Of a DNA stretch of 64,000 nucleotides, positions 9,129 through 15,813 are shown piece after piece; positions within the stretch are counted from its first letter, which is position 1, and every line of letters begins with the position of its first letter. Source of the DNA: CAIZGX01 sp044239865 (GTDB lineage: Bacteria > Bacteroidota > Bacteroidia > Flavobacteriales_D > Sanyastnellaceae); NCBI GenBank assembly GCA_044239865.1, contig JBIIAO010000003.1:372001-436000 (forward strand), written 5' to 3'. The notes beneath the pieces were generated by a model, which had not been told where the DNA came from, did no database searches, and was given only the letters and a program-made list of their open reading frames with translations. The position numbers and the translations under genes are program-made.

Positions 9129-9677
9129 TTATTCTTTTTCTACTTGCATATAGCTCAACTCCACTGGAGTCTTGCGTCCAAAAATCTTAACACTAACAGT
9201 TAACTTTTTCTTGTCTTCGTTAATCTCTTCTACAATCGCACTGAAGTTGTTGAACGGGCCGTCGATAACTTTCACGTTCTCTCCAACTACAAAAGGAATG
9301 TTTAACTCTTCTCCTGTTTCAGCTAACTCATCTACTTTTCCTAAAATTCTATTTACTTCGGATAAACGAAGTGCAACAGGCTCGCCTCTCTTCTCAGCTC
9401 CTAAAAATCCAATAACGTTGGTCACGTTACGTATGATGTGAGGAACTTCTCCGATTAGATTGGCTTCAATTAAAACATAACCCGGAAGGTAGCTACGTTC
9501 TTTGCTCACTTTTTTTCCATTGCGGATTTGGAAAACTTTTTCGGTAGGAATAAGAACTTGACTTACGTAATCTGCTAGACCACGAGCCTTTATTTCGCTC
9601 TCAATAAATTCCTTAACCTTTTTTTCCTTCCCGCTAATGGCGCGAACCACGTACCACTTTTTTTCTATGTCGCTCAT
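9129..9677 (-). CDS. nusG: Transcription termination/antitermination factor NusG
   Basis: NusG binds the RNA polymerase clamp and couples transcription to Rho or to ribosomes. The 182-residue protein starts MSDIEKKWYVVRAISGKEKK, the usual NGN-domain opening. YLPGYVLIEANL is the conserved mid-domain motif, and the KOW domain follows (VKVIDGPFNNFSAIVEEI). It lies 17 bases downstream of secE, the normal arrangement. Confidence 0.97.
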   Translation of the reverse strand: MSDIEKKWYVVRAISGKEKKVKEFIESEIKARGLADYVSQVLIPTEKVFQIRNGKKVSKERSYLPGYVLIEANLIGEVPHIIRNVTNVIGFLGAEKRGEPVALRLSEVNRILGKVDELAETGEELNIPFVVGENVKVIDGPFNNFSAIVEEINEDKKKLTVSVKIFGRKTPVELSYMQVEKE

Positions 9678-9694
9678 TATTCCGAGTTGTTATG

Positions 9695-9892
9695 TTAGGC
9701 AATAAAGTCATAAATCATTTTAATGATACCCTTGCCAAAAGCAAAGTCCATTAAAAAAATCAAAGCTCCTAATACAATCATAGATACAAACGTAAGTACT
9801 GTGCTCTCTTGTAATTCCTTCCAAGACGGCCAAGTTACTTTGTTCATCAACTCATCGTATGATTCTTTCAAATATGTGATAATTGCTGCCAT
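9695..9892 (-). CDS. secE: Preprotein translocase subunit SecE
   Basis: This is the small essential subunit of the SecYEG channel in the inner membrane. The 65 residues show an amphipathic helix with the family motif ELMNKVTWPSWKELQEST and one membrane segment (VLTFVSMIVLGALIFLMDFA). Its single-helix form is usual outside enterobacteria. It sits between tRNA-Trp and nusG. Confidence 0.95.
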   Translation of the reverse strand: MAAIITYLKESYDELMNKVTWPSWKELQESTVLTFVSMIVLGALIFLMDFAFGKGIIKMIYDFIA

Positions 9893-9906
9893 AACTTTAA
9901 TTTTCG

Positions 9907-9977
9907 CACGGGCGCCTGGACTCGAACCAAGATCAACGGTTTTGGAGACCGCTATTCTACCATTGAACTACGCCCGT
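9907..9977 (-). tRNA. tRNA-Trp (CCA)
   Basis: The acceptor arms ACGGGCG and CGCCCGT pair. The anticodon loop is CTCCAAA and the T loop is GGTTCGAGTCC. It sits between tuf and secE, a common position in bacteria. The 3' CCA is not encoded. Confidence 0.95.
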
Positions 9978-10001
9978 AAGGTTGTTTCTATAAATGTCAA
10001 A

Positions 10002-10038
10002 AGTGAAGACAGAAACTTACGCAGTTTCCGCCTTCACT
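10002..10038 (-). terminator. Hairpin between tuf and tRNA-Trp
   Basis: AGTGAAG pairs with CTTCACT, and GAAACT with AGTTTC inside it. On the minus strand the stem is followed by TTTTGAC, a weak U tract. It may trim or partly terminate the abundant tuf transcript before tRNA-Trp and secE-nusG. Confidence 0.5.
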
Positions 10039-10053
10039 ATGTTGTACTAAATA

Positions 10054-11241
10054 TTACTTAATGATATCAGTTACTTGTCCAGCACCAACGGTACGGCCAC
10101 CTTCGCGGATTGCGAAACGAAGACCTTTGTCCATTGCGATTGGAGCAATTAACTTAACTGTGATAGATACGTTATCTCCAGGAAGTACCATTTCGCGACC
10201 AGCATCTAGAGAAATCTCTCCAGTTACGTCAGTTGTACGGAAGTAGAACTGTGGACGGTATTTGTTATGGAATGGAGTGTGACGTCCACCTTCTTCTTTC
10301 TTCAATACGTAGATCTCAGCTTTGAATTCAGTGTGAGGAAGGATTGAACCTGGAGCACAGATAACCATACCACGACGGATATCGCTCTTTTCAATACCAC
10401 GTAACAACAAACCAACGTTGTCACCTGCTTCTCCGCGATCTAAGATCTTACGGAACATCTCAACACCAGTACAAACTGATTTTAATTTCTCTTCGTTGAA
10501 ACCGATGATATCAACCTCGTTTCCTGTGTTGATAACACCACGCTCGATACGTCCAGTTGCGACAGTACCACGACCAGTGATCGTAAATACATCTTCAACA
10601 GACATCAAGAAAGGCTTCTCAGTTTCACGAGGAGGAATTGGAATCCAAGTGTCAACTGCAGCCATCAACTGTAAAACAGTGTCAACCCATTTTTGATCAC
10701 CATTCAATGCACCCAAAGCAGAACCTTGGATAACAGGAGTATTGTCTCCGTCGTATTCGTAGAAAGAAAGTAATTCACGAATCTCCATTTCAACTAACTC
10801 TAACAATTCTGGATCATCTACCATGTCAACTTTGTTCATGAAAACCACGATACGTGGAACACCAACTTGACGACCTAATAGGATGTGCTCGCGAGTCTGT
10901 GGCATTGGACCATCTGTAGCTGCAACAACTAAGATAGCACCATCCATTTGCGCAGCACCAGTAACCATGTTCTTAACGTAGTCAGCGTGACCTGGACAGT
11001 CAACGTGAGCGTAGTGACGGTTTTCTGTCGCGTACTCAACGTGAGCAGTGTTAATAGTGATACCACGCTCTTTTTCTTCAGGAGCGTTATCGATAGAAGC
11101 GAAATCACGCTTCTCTGCTAAACCCGCACCAGCCAATACGTTGGTGATGGCAGCGGTTAACGTAGTTTTACCGTGGTCTACGTGACCAATAGTTCCAATG
11201 TTCACGTGGGGTTTGGAACGGTCAAATGCTTCTTTAGCCAT
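10054..11241 (-). CDS. tuf: Translation elongation factor Tu
   Basis: EF-Tu delivers aminoacyl-tRNA to the ribosome using GTP. The 395 residues carry the P-loop GHVDHGKTT, the switch motif DCPGHADY, NKVD for guanine recognition, and the three usual domains. The ATG at 11241 is preceded directly by an AAAC tetranucleotide repeat and no Shine-Dalgarno. It is cotranscribed with four upstream tRNA genes and probably with downstream tRNA-Trp and secE-nusG. Confidence 0.98.
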   Translation of the reverse strand: MAKEAFDRSKPHVNIGTIGHVDHGKTTLTAAITNVLAGAGLAEKRDFASIDNAPEEKERGITINTAHVEYATENRHYAHVDCPGHADYVKNMVTGAAQMDGAILVVAATDGPMPQTREHILLGRQVGVPRIVVFMNKVDMVDDPELLELVEMEIRELLSFYEYDGDNTPVIQGSALGALNGDQKWVDTVLQLMAAVDTWIPIPPRETEKPFLMSVEDVFTITGRGTVATGRIERGVINTGNEVDIIGFNEEKLKSVCTGVEMFRKILDRGEAGDNVGLLLRGIEKSDIRRGMVICAPGSILPHTEFKAEIYVLKKEEGGRHTPFHNKYRPQFYFRTTDVTGEISLDAGREMVLPGDNVSITVKLIAPIAMDKGLRFAIREGGRTVGAGQVTDIIK

Positions 11242-11243
11242 TG

Positions 11244-11263
11244 GTTTGTTTGTTTGTTTGTTT
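11244..11263 (-). repeat. AAAC tetranucleotide repeat ahead of tuf
   Basis: Five tandem GTTT units on the plus strand (AAAC on the coding strand) end two bases before the tuf ATG. The result is an A-rich, unstructured leader, which suits initiation without a Shine-Dalgarno. A change in copy number would alter the spacing but not the reading frame. Confidence 0.75.
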
Positions 11264-11359
11264 TTTTATTTCTTTATTAAATAGCCTTTCTTATCTGTTC
11301 AATTGCAAGACTTAAATCACTTCGCACGTTTACGCTAAAACTTTAAAACTACTCTGTAG

Positions 11360-11431
<72 letters not shown>

Positions 11432-11445
11432 TTGTGGGGAAGTAG

Positions 11446-11518
11446 AGCGGGAGACGAGGCTCGAACTCGCGACATTTAGCTTGGAAGGCTAATGCTCTAC
11501 CAACTGAGCTACTCCCGC
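11446..11518 (-). tRNA. tRNA-Gly (TCC)
   Basis: The acceptor strands GCGGGAG and CTCCCGC pair. The anticodon TCC lies in CCTTCCAAG, with standard D and T arms. It is separated from tRNA-Thr(GGT) by only 14 bases, so the two are processed from one transcript. Confidence 0.95.
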
Positions 11519-11563
11519 TTTTTAATGACCGTCAGTCAATTCCACCCTATTAGCCGCAATAAG

Positions 11564-11646
11564 TGGGGAGAACAGGATTCGAACCTGTGAAGGTGTACAC
11601 CAACAGATTTACAGTCTGTTCTCGTTGGCCGCTTGAGTATCTCCCC
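11564..11646 (-). tRNA. tRNA-Tyr (GTA)
   Basis: The acceptor strands GGGGAGA and TCTCCCC pair. The anticodon GTA lies in GACTGTAAATC, and a long variable arm of class II type follows, accounting for the 83-base length. Confidence 0.95.
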
Positions 11647-11651
11647 TTTGG

Positions 11652-11725
11652 AGCCGGTGGAGGGATTCGAACCCCCGACCAGCTGATTACAAATCAGCTG
11701 CTCTGGCCAGCTGAGCTACACCGGC
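11652..11725 (-). tRNA. tRNA-Thr (TGT)
   Basis: The acceptor strands GCCGGTG and CACCGGC pair. The anticodon loop carries TGT, with a standard GGTTCGAATCC T loop. It is the first gene of the tRNA-tuf transcript and a second threonine isoacceptor in the same cluster. Confidence 0.95.
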
Positions 11726-11765
11726 GAATAAAACGTTTTTAGTGATTCAAAGAACTACAACAAAA

Positions 11766-11791
11766 CACCCCTAATCCGTAAATTAGGGGTG
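11766..11791 (-). terminator. Terminator of the xerC-hpf transcript
   Basis: CACCCCTAAT pairs perfectly with ATTAGGGGTG around a six-base loop. On the minus strand it is followed by TTTTGTTG. The -7 box of the downstream tRNA/tuf promoter touches its upstream base, so the two signals overlap. Confidence 0.75.
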
Positions 11792-11822
11792 CAAATGTAG
11801 TTATTATTTTGATATATCCAAA
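11792..11822 (-). promoter_or_regulatory. Promoter of the tRNA-tuf operon
   Basis: On the minus strand TTTG (11819-11822), then exactly 19 bases, then TACATTTG (11792-11799) match the Bacteroidota TTTG-N19-TAnnTTTG consensus completely. Transcription should begin a few bases on, inside the hpf terminator stem. Confidence 0.8.
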
Positions 11823-11839
11823 CTCTGAAACAATTTTTT

Positions 11840-12130
11840 TTACTGCTTTTCCTTATTTTTTTCGATCTGACGTTTAAGCGCATCAACCGTTAAGTCCACA
11901 GCTTCCTCAAATGTCTTGCATTGTTTTTTTGCAAAGAGCTCTGTTCCAGGTACTTTTAAAATAATTTCGGCGATTTTGTTCTCTTGGTCCCCGTTTTTGT
12001 CCAATCTGAGAATAATTTCAGCTTTGTGAATGGCAGGATGAAACACACCTAACTTTTTTGTTTTCTCCTCTACGAATTCGATCAACTGTACGTCGGCGTC
12101 GAAATGAATGCTCTGGACGGTAATTTGCAT
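11840..12130 (-). CDS. hpf: Ribosome hibernation-promoting factor (short HPF/RaiA type)
   Basis: Proteins of this family bind the decoding region of idle 30S subunits and block mRNA and tRNA. The 96 residues match the short form, with QSIHFDADVQLIEFVEEKTKKL at the start and a lysine-rich C-terminus. The C-terminal dimerisation domain of long HPF is absent. It starts five bases after xerC stops, so the two share a transcript, and a strong hairpin follows the gene. Assignment to HPF rather than YfiA within the family is not certain. Confidence 0.9.
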   Translation of the reverse strand: MQITVQSIHFDADVQLIEFVEEKTKKLGVFHPAIHKAEIILRLDKNGDQENKIAEIILKVPGTELFAKKQCKTFEEAVDLTVDALKRQIEKNKEKQ

Positions 12131-12135
12131 AATCT

Positions 12136-13026
12136 TTAGTTTTTAGGTGAATTGTTTCCTCTTGGATGTAAATGAGCATGAATGCGTTTCAACCGGTCTG
12201 TGCTCAAATGTGTATATACTTGTGTTGCTGCTAAATTAGCGTGTCCCAATATTTCTTTGATGTGATTCAAGTCAGCTCCGTTGTTTAACATGTGTGTTGC
12301 AAAACTGTGACGCAAAACATGAGGACTCTTTTTCTTTTGAGTGGTAATATGGGTAAGGGAAGATTTAACACGTCTGTAAAAACTAGAGCGGCTTAGCGGA
12401 TTTCCTTTTTCATTCTGAAAAAGCGCAGAGTCCCCACTTTGAAATGTCGATTCACTCATATGTACTTTTAACTTCTGCATCATTTCTTCGTTAACGGGAA
12501 CATATCGAACTTTGTTTCGCTTGCCTAAAACTTTTAGTTGGCCAATGCCAAAGTCAATATCACGGTGTTTTAAGCCCATCATTTCCGACAATCGAATTCC
12601 CGTTTCATAAAAGAGCTGAATGAGCAAGGCGTTGAGCTTTTCAGAAGTGTCATCCGTGTCAGTAAGCCTATATAAATCAATTCCCTGCTGCTCCTGAAGT
12701 GTCTCAGGAAGGCGGGAAGGTCGCTTCGGCTTTGTTACTCCTTTTGCGGGATTGACTTCGATTTCCTTTCGCTTGAGTAAATAGCGAAACCAAGCATTGA
12801 GTGCAGACAATTTCCGGTGAATACTTCGTTCAGAAATTTCCTGAATCATAAGCTCACTAATCCAGCTGCGAATATGCGTGCTGTTAATGGATAGCTCACT
12901 GGCTATCTCGAATTGAACGAGCATGAAGTCCTCGAACTGGCCTATATCGCAGCGATAAGCGGAAACTGTATGAACAGAAGATCGCTTTTCACTCGTTAAG
13001 TATTCAAAGAATGGAGTTGTGTTCAC
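12136..13026 (-). CDS. xerC: Tyrosine recombinase XerC/XerD type
   Basis: This family resolves chromosome dimers at dif with FtsK. The 296-residue protein has the N-terminal SAM-like DNA-binding domain and a catalytic domain with R145 (TGIRLSEM), K169, H236 and R239 (HVLRHSFATH), H262 and the nucleophile Y271 (YTHLS). The start is a GTG at 13026, the normal N-terminal position for the family. It lies among hpf, rpsU and tRNA genes without repeats or cargo, which argues for the housekeeping enzyme and against a mobile-element integrase. XerC versus XerD cannot be settled from this copy alone. Confidence 0.88.
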   Translation of the reverse strand: MNTTPFFEYLTSEKRSSVHTVSAYRCDIGQFEDFMLVQFEIASELSINSTHIRSWISELMIQEISERSIHRKLSALNAWFRYLLKRKEIEVNPAKGVTKPKRPSRLPETLQEQQGIDLYRLTDTDDTSEKLNALLIQLFYETGIRLSEMMGLKHRDIDFGIGQLKVLGKRNKVRYVPVNEEMMQKLKVHMSESTFQSGDSALFQNEKGNPLSRSSFYRRVKSSLTHITTQKKKSPHVLRHSFATHMLNNGADLNHIKEILGHANLAATQVYTHLSTDRLKRIHAHLHPRGNNSPKN

Positions 13027-13040
13027 TTGGTGAAAATAAA

Positions 13041-13068
13041 AAAGGTCTCGGGATAACCCAAGACCTTT
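13041..13068 (-). terminator. Terminator downstream of rpsU
   Basis: AAAGGTCT-GGG pairs with CCC-AGACCTTT with one mismatch and an ATAA loop. It is followed on the minus strand by TTTTTATTTTC. It lies between rpsU and the start of xerC. Confidence 0.75.
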
Positions 13069-13089
13069 AATAAATATTGTTCAATTCAA

Positions 13090-13284
13090 TTAAGAATTCT
13101 CTTCACGCTTCATTGCGGCAATGTAAACAGCATGTTTGATTTCGTCACGACGACGAACACTTTTCTTAGTGAATTGTTGACGAGCACGCAATTCTTTAAC
13201 AACACCGGTTCTTTCAAACTTCTTTTTGAACTTCTTAAGTGCCTTGTCGATGCTTTCGCCTTCTTTTACTGGAATAATTAACAT
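13090..13284 (-). CDS. rpsU: 30S ribosomal protein S21
   Basis: S21 helps base-pairing of mRNA with 16S rRNA at initiation. In Bacteroidota the family is retained even though Shine-Dalgarno use is low. The 64 residues are highly basic (KALKKFKKKFERTG, KKSVRRRDEIKH). It has its own promoter (13312-13342) and terminator (13041-13068), so it is transcribed alone. Confidence 0.95.
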   Translation of the reverse strand: MLIIPVKEGESIDKALKKFKKKFERTGVVKELRARQQFTKKSVRRRDEIKHAVYIAAMKREENS

Positions 13285-13311
13285 GTCTTTTCTGTTTCTT
13301 TAATTGGGCGA

Positions 13312-13342
13312 CAAAAGTAATGAACTTTTTCGATTCTCCAAA
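13312..13342 (-). promoter_or_regulatory. Promoter of rpsU
   Basis: On the minus strand TTTG (13339-13342), 19 bases and TACTTTTG (13312-13319) match the Bacteroidota consensus fully. The upstream element ends three bases from the acyl-CoA dehydrogenase stop codon. Confidence 0.8.
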
Positions 13343-13344
13343 TC

Positions 13345-14484
13345 TTATTTAAGAATTTCTCTAGAAATTACTAATTTTTGTATTTCAGAGGTTCCTTCAC
13401 CAATGGTGCAAAGTTTTGCATCGCGGTAAAACTTTTCTACAGGAAAGTCTTTTGTGTAGCCATAGCCGCCAAAAATCTGAATAGCTTCTGTTGCCACGCG
13501 CACGGCCACTTCAGAGGCGTAATACTTGGCCATTGCAGATTCCTTGGTGAGTTTCTTTTTACTGTTTTTAAGATGAGCAGCCTGCAGAAGAAGTAATTCT
13601 GCAGCTTCAATGTCAGTGCTCATATCGGCGATTTTAAATGCAATAGCTTGAAATTGAGAAATTGGTTTTCCAAATTGCTCTCTTTCTTTCGAGTATTTCA
13701 CAGCCGCTTCATACGCGCCCTTTGCAATTCCTAAGGATAGCGCTCCAATGCTAATTCTTCCTCCGTCTAAAATTTTCATTGCTTGTTTGAACCCGTCCCC
13801 GAGCTTCCCCAATATCTGACTTTCGTGAATACGACAGTCTTCAAAAATAAGTTCAGCCGTTTCAGAGGCGCGCATACCTAATTTGTTTTCCTTTTTTCCT
13901 CCGCTAAATCCAGGCGTGTTTCTTTCAACAATAAAGGCCGTAATCCCATGTGAATCTAACAAATCACCAGTGCGAACAAGCACAACAGCAACGTCGCCAC
14001 TAATTCCATGAGTAATCCAGTTCTTCGTTCCGTTAATGACCCAATACTCATCGTCCTTAACTGCAGTGCACTTCATACGCATAGCATCTGAACCCGTATT
14101 CGCTTCAGTTAAACCCCAAGCACCGATCCATTCGCCTGAGGCCAATTTTGGAAGATATTTTTGCTTTTGCTCTTCGTTTCCGAATTCCAAAATGTGGTTT
14201 GTGCACAACGAATTATGCGCTGCGACACTAAGTCCAATCGACCCACAAATTTTTGAAATTTCAACGATACAGGAGATGTATTCATAGTAGCCTAATCCCG
14301 CCCCGCCATAGGCAGATGGCACAAGCACGCCCATAAGACCGAGCTCACCCATTTTATGGAATAATTCTTTTGGAAAAATTTGCTCTTCATCCCAGTGCAT
14401 AACGTTCGGTCTGATTTCTTTTTCAGCGAAGTCACGAACCATTTGCGAGATCATTGCTTCGCTTTCTTCTTGTTTGAAGTTCAT
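13345..14484 (-). CDS. Acyl-CoA dehydrogenase
   Basis: This FAD flavoprotein introduces the alpha-beta double bond in acyl-CoA during fatty or branched-chain acid breakdown. The 379 residues show the three ACAD domains: a helical N-terminus, a central beta domain (GLTEANTGSDA, WVINGTKNWITHG) and a C-terminal helical domain. The catalytic Glu is in GEGTSEIQK at residues 363-371, typical of the short and branched-chain group. It begins 12 bases after apt and is probably cotranscribed with it. The substrate cannot be fixed from sequence. Confidence 0.92.
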   Translation of the reverse strand: MNFKQEESEAMISQMVRDFAEKEIRPNVMHWDEEQIFPKELFHKMGELGLMGVLVPSAYGGAGLGYYEYISCIVEISKICGSIGLSVAAHNSLCTNHILEFGNEEQKQKYLPKLASGEWIGAWGLTEANTGSDAMRMKCTAVKDDEYWVINGTKNWITHGISGDVAVVLVRTGDLLDSHGITAFIVERNTPGFSGGKKENKLGMRASETAELIFEDCRIHESQILGKLGDGFKQAMKILDGGRISIGALSLGIAKGAYEAAVKYSKEREQFGKPISQFQAIAFKIADMSTDIEAAELLLLQAAHLKNSKKKLTKESAMAKYYASEVAVRVATEAIQIFGGYGYTKDFPVEKFYRDAKLCTIGEGTSEIQKLVISREILK

Positions 14485-14496
14485 GGTGTTGTAATT

Positions 14497-15036
14497 CTAA
14501 TTTTTAAACTGTGCAAAAGTATGAACGGCAGCATTATTCAAACCAATGATTTCTCTTCCTTTAAGAAAATTTAATTCCATAAGAAAAGAAAATGCCACTA
14601 GTTCAGCTCCCGTGCTTTGTATGAGTTGGGCTGCAGCACTCGCTGTACCGCCTGTTGCAAGAACATCGTCGTGGAGAATAACTCGATCTCCAGCATTCAA
14701 TGCAGATTTTTGAATTTCGATCTCAGCTTTCCCATATTCTAATGTGTACGACACTGCCGACACCTCTCCTGGTAGTTTGCCTTTTTTTCTTATGCAAATC
14801 AACGGAATGTTGAGTTCTAACGCCAAAGGCATACCTAACAGAAAGCCACGGCTTTCCATTGCAGCAAGGGCCGTGGGTTTGTGCACACGAAGATCCTTGG
14901 CCATTTCAGAAACAAGTTCTTTCACGAGCTCTGCATGTCGGAAAAGTGGAAGAATATCTTTAAATATAATTCCTTCAATGGGGAAATTCGGGACGTCAAT
15001 AATGAGTTCACGGACTCTTTCCTGTAGTGTTTGCAT
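14497..15036 (-). CDS. apt: Adenine phosphoribosyltransferase
   Basis: The enzyme salvages adenine to AMP with PRPP in the cytoplasm. The PRPP-binding motif is DDVLATGGTA, and the N-terminal family block is VPNFPIEGIIFKDILPLF. The ATG at 15036 (MQTLQERVRE) gives the usual 179 residues. An in-frame TTG upstream would only add residues foreign to the family. The start lies 29 bases inside the end of the upstream helix-hairpin-helix gene, so the two are coupled. Confidence 0.94.
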   Translation of the reverse strand: MQTLQERVRELIIDVPNFPIEGIIFKDILPLFRHAELVKELVSEMAKDLRVHKPTALAAMESRGFLLGMPLALELNIPLICIRKKGKLPGEVSAVSYTLEYGKAEIEIQKSALNAGDRVILHDDVLATGGTASAAAQLIQSTGAELVAFSFLMELNFLKGREIIGLNNAAVHTFAQFKN

Positions 15037-15643
15037 ACGATTGAAAATCCTTCGCAAGGTAAGGCTTTAATCGGTCTTTCGTTTCTGTCGGAATCGCAAT
15101 AATTTTCTCAAAATCCTCGATGTTTTTTAATGCCCCATTGTTTTTCCGGTATAGTGTAATGGCCTTCGCTTCTTTAAAACTCAAGTAGGGGTGAAGGGCC
15201 AACTCTTCCTCTGACTTTATATTAATTCCCAGGGGTTTTATGAGTTCTATGTTTACTCGAAGTAAGGAATGAATACGTTCGAATATACCCTCTGGAAAAT
15301 TATAAATTTCAAGAAATTGAAAGCTGTTGGCATATCCACCAAGTTGCTCTCGGTAAAGAAGAATTTTAGAGATTAAATAACCTGGAATCTTCAGTTTTAG
15401 TAGATCATTCGAGTCGGCACTGTTTATCTCAAGTGAAATGAGTTGCTCTTTTTGAAAAGTCCTATTTTTTTGAAATACGAATGTATCTGGTTGTGCCTTG
15501 TGCGTTGAATCATATTGAAAAACGATGTTGCTTGTAGGATAATAGAACGCTGAAATTTCCTTGTAGGTGAGGTAACAAGTGGCAATGGCTAACCAGATTA
15601 AAATACTCACCCGTTGATCTCTTGAAAGTAATTTTTTGGTCAT
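15008..15643 (-). CDS. Membrane-anchored helix-hairpin-helix protein (ComEA-like)
   Basis: The 211-residue protein has an N-terminal membrane segment (SILIWLAIATCYLTYKEI) after a short basic stretch. Two helix-hairpin-helix-like repeats follow (INSADSNDLLKLKIPGYLIS; KEAKAITLYRKNNGALKNIE). ComEA-type proteins of this form bind DNA outside the inner membrane for uptake, but in Bacteroidota such proteins are often found without other competence genes nearby, as here. The ATG at 15643 is preferred to a TTG five codons upstream. Its 3' end overlaps apt by 29 bases. Confidence 0.8.
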   Translation of the reverse strand: MTKKLLSRDQRVSILIWLAIATCYLTYKEISAFYYPTSNIVFQYDSTHKAQPDTFVFQKNRTFQKEQLISLEINSADSNDLLKLKIPGYLISKILLYREQLGGYANSFQFLEIYNFPEGIFERIHSLLRVNIELIKPLGINIKSEEELALHPYLSFKEAKAITLYRKNNGALKNIEDFEKIIAIPTETKDRLKPYLAKDFQSYANTTGKSP

Positions 15644-15813
15644 TTTTTTTATTTTCAAAATTCATTTTTGAAAATAGTTTGACCAAGAAAAAGTCATGTG
15701 ATTTTCGTATAAAAACAATCTAAAATGAAATCAGTATGCTCACTTTTTTCAATCAGAGTAATGGATTGAAGAGTAAGGTTGTTATGCGTTAAATTACAAT
15801 AACAAAGATGAAA

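Noticed and set aside
12136..13026. Tyrosine recombinase next to tRNA genes as a sign of an integrated element
   Set aside because: It has XerC/D length and lies among hpf, rpsU, tuf and ribosomal genes. There are no direct repeats, cargo genes or change in composition.
15659..15813. Spacer between the helix-hairpin-helix gene and the lectin-like gene checked for small RNA or genes
   Set aside because: Only AT-rich sequence with short open frames and no strong hairpin or complete promoter was seen.
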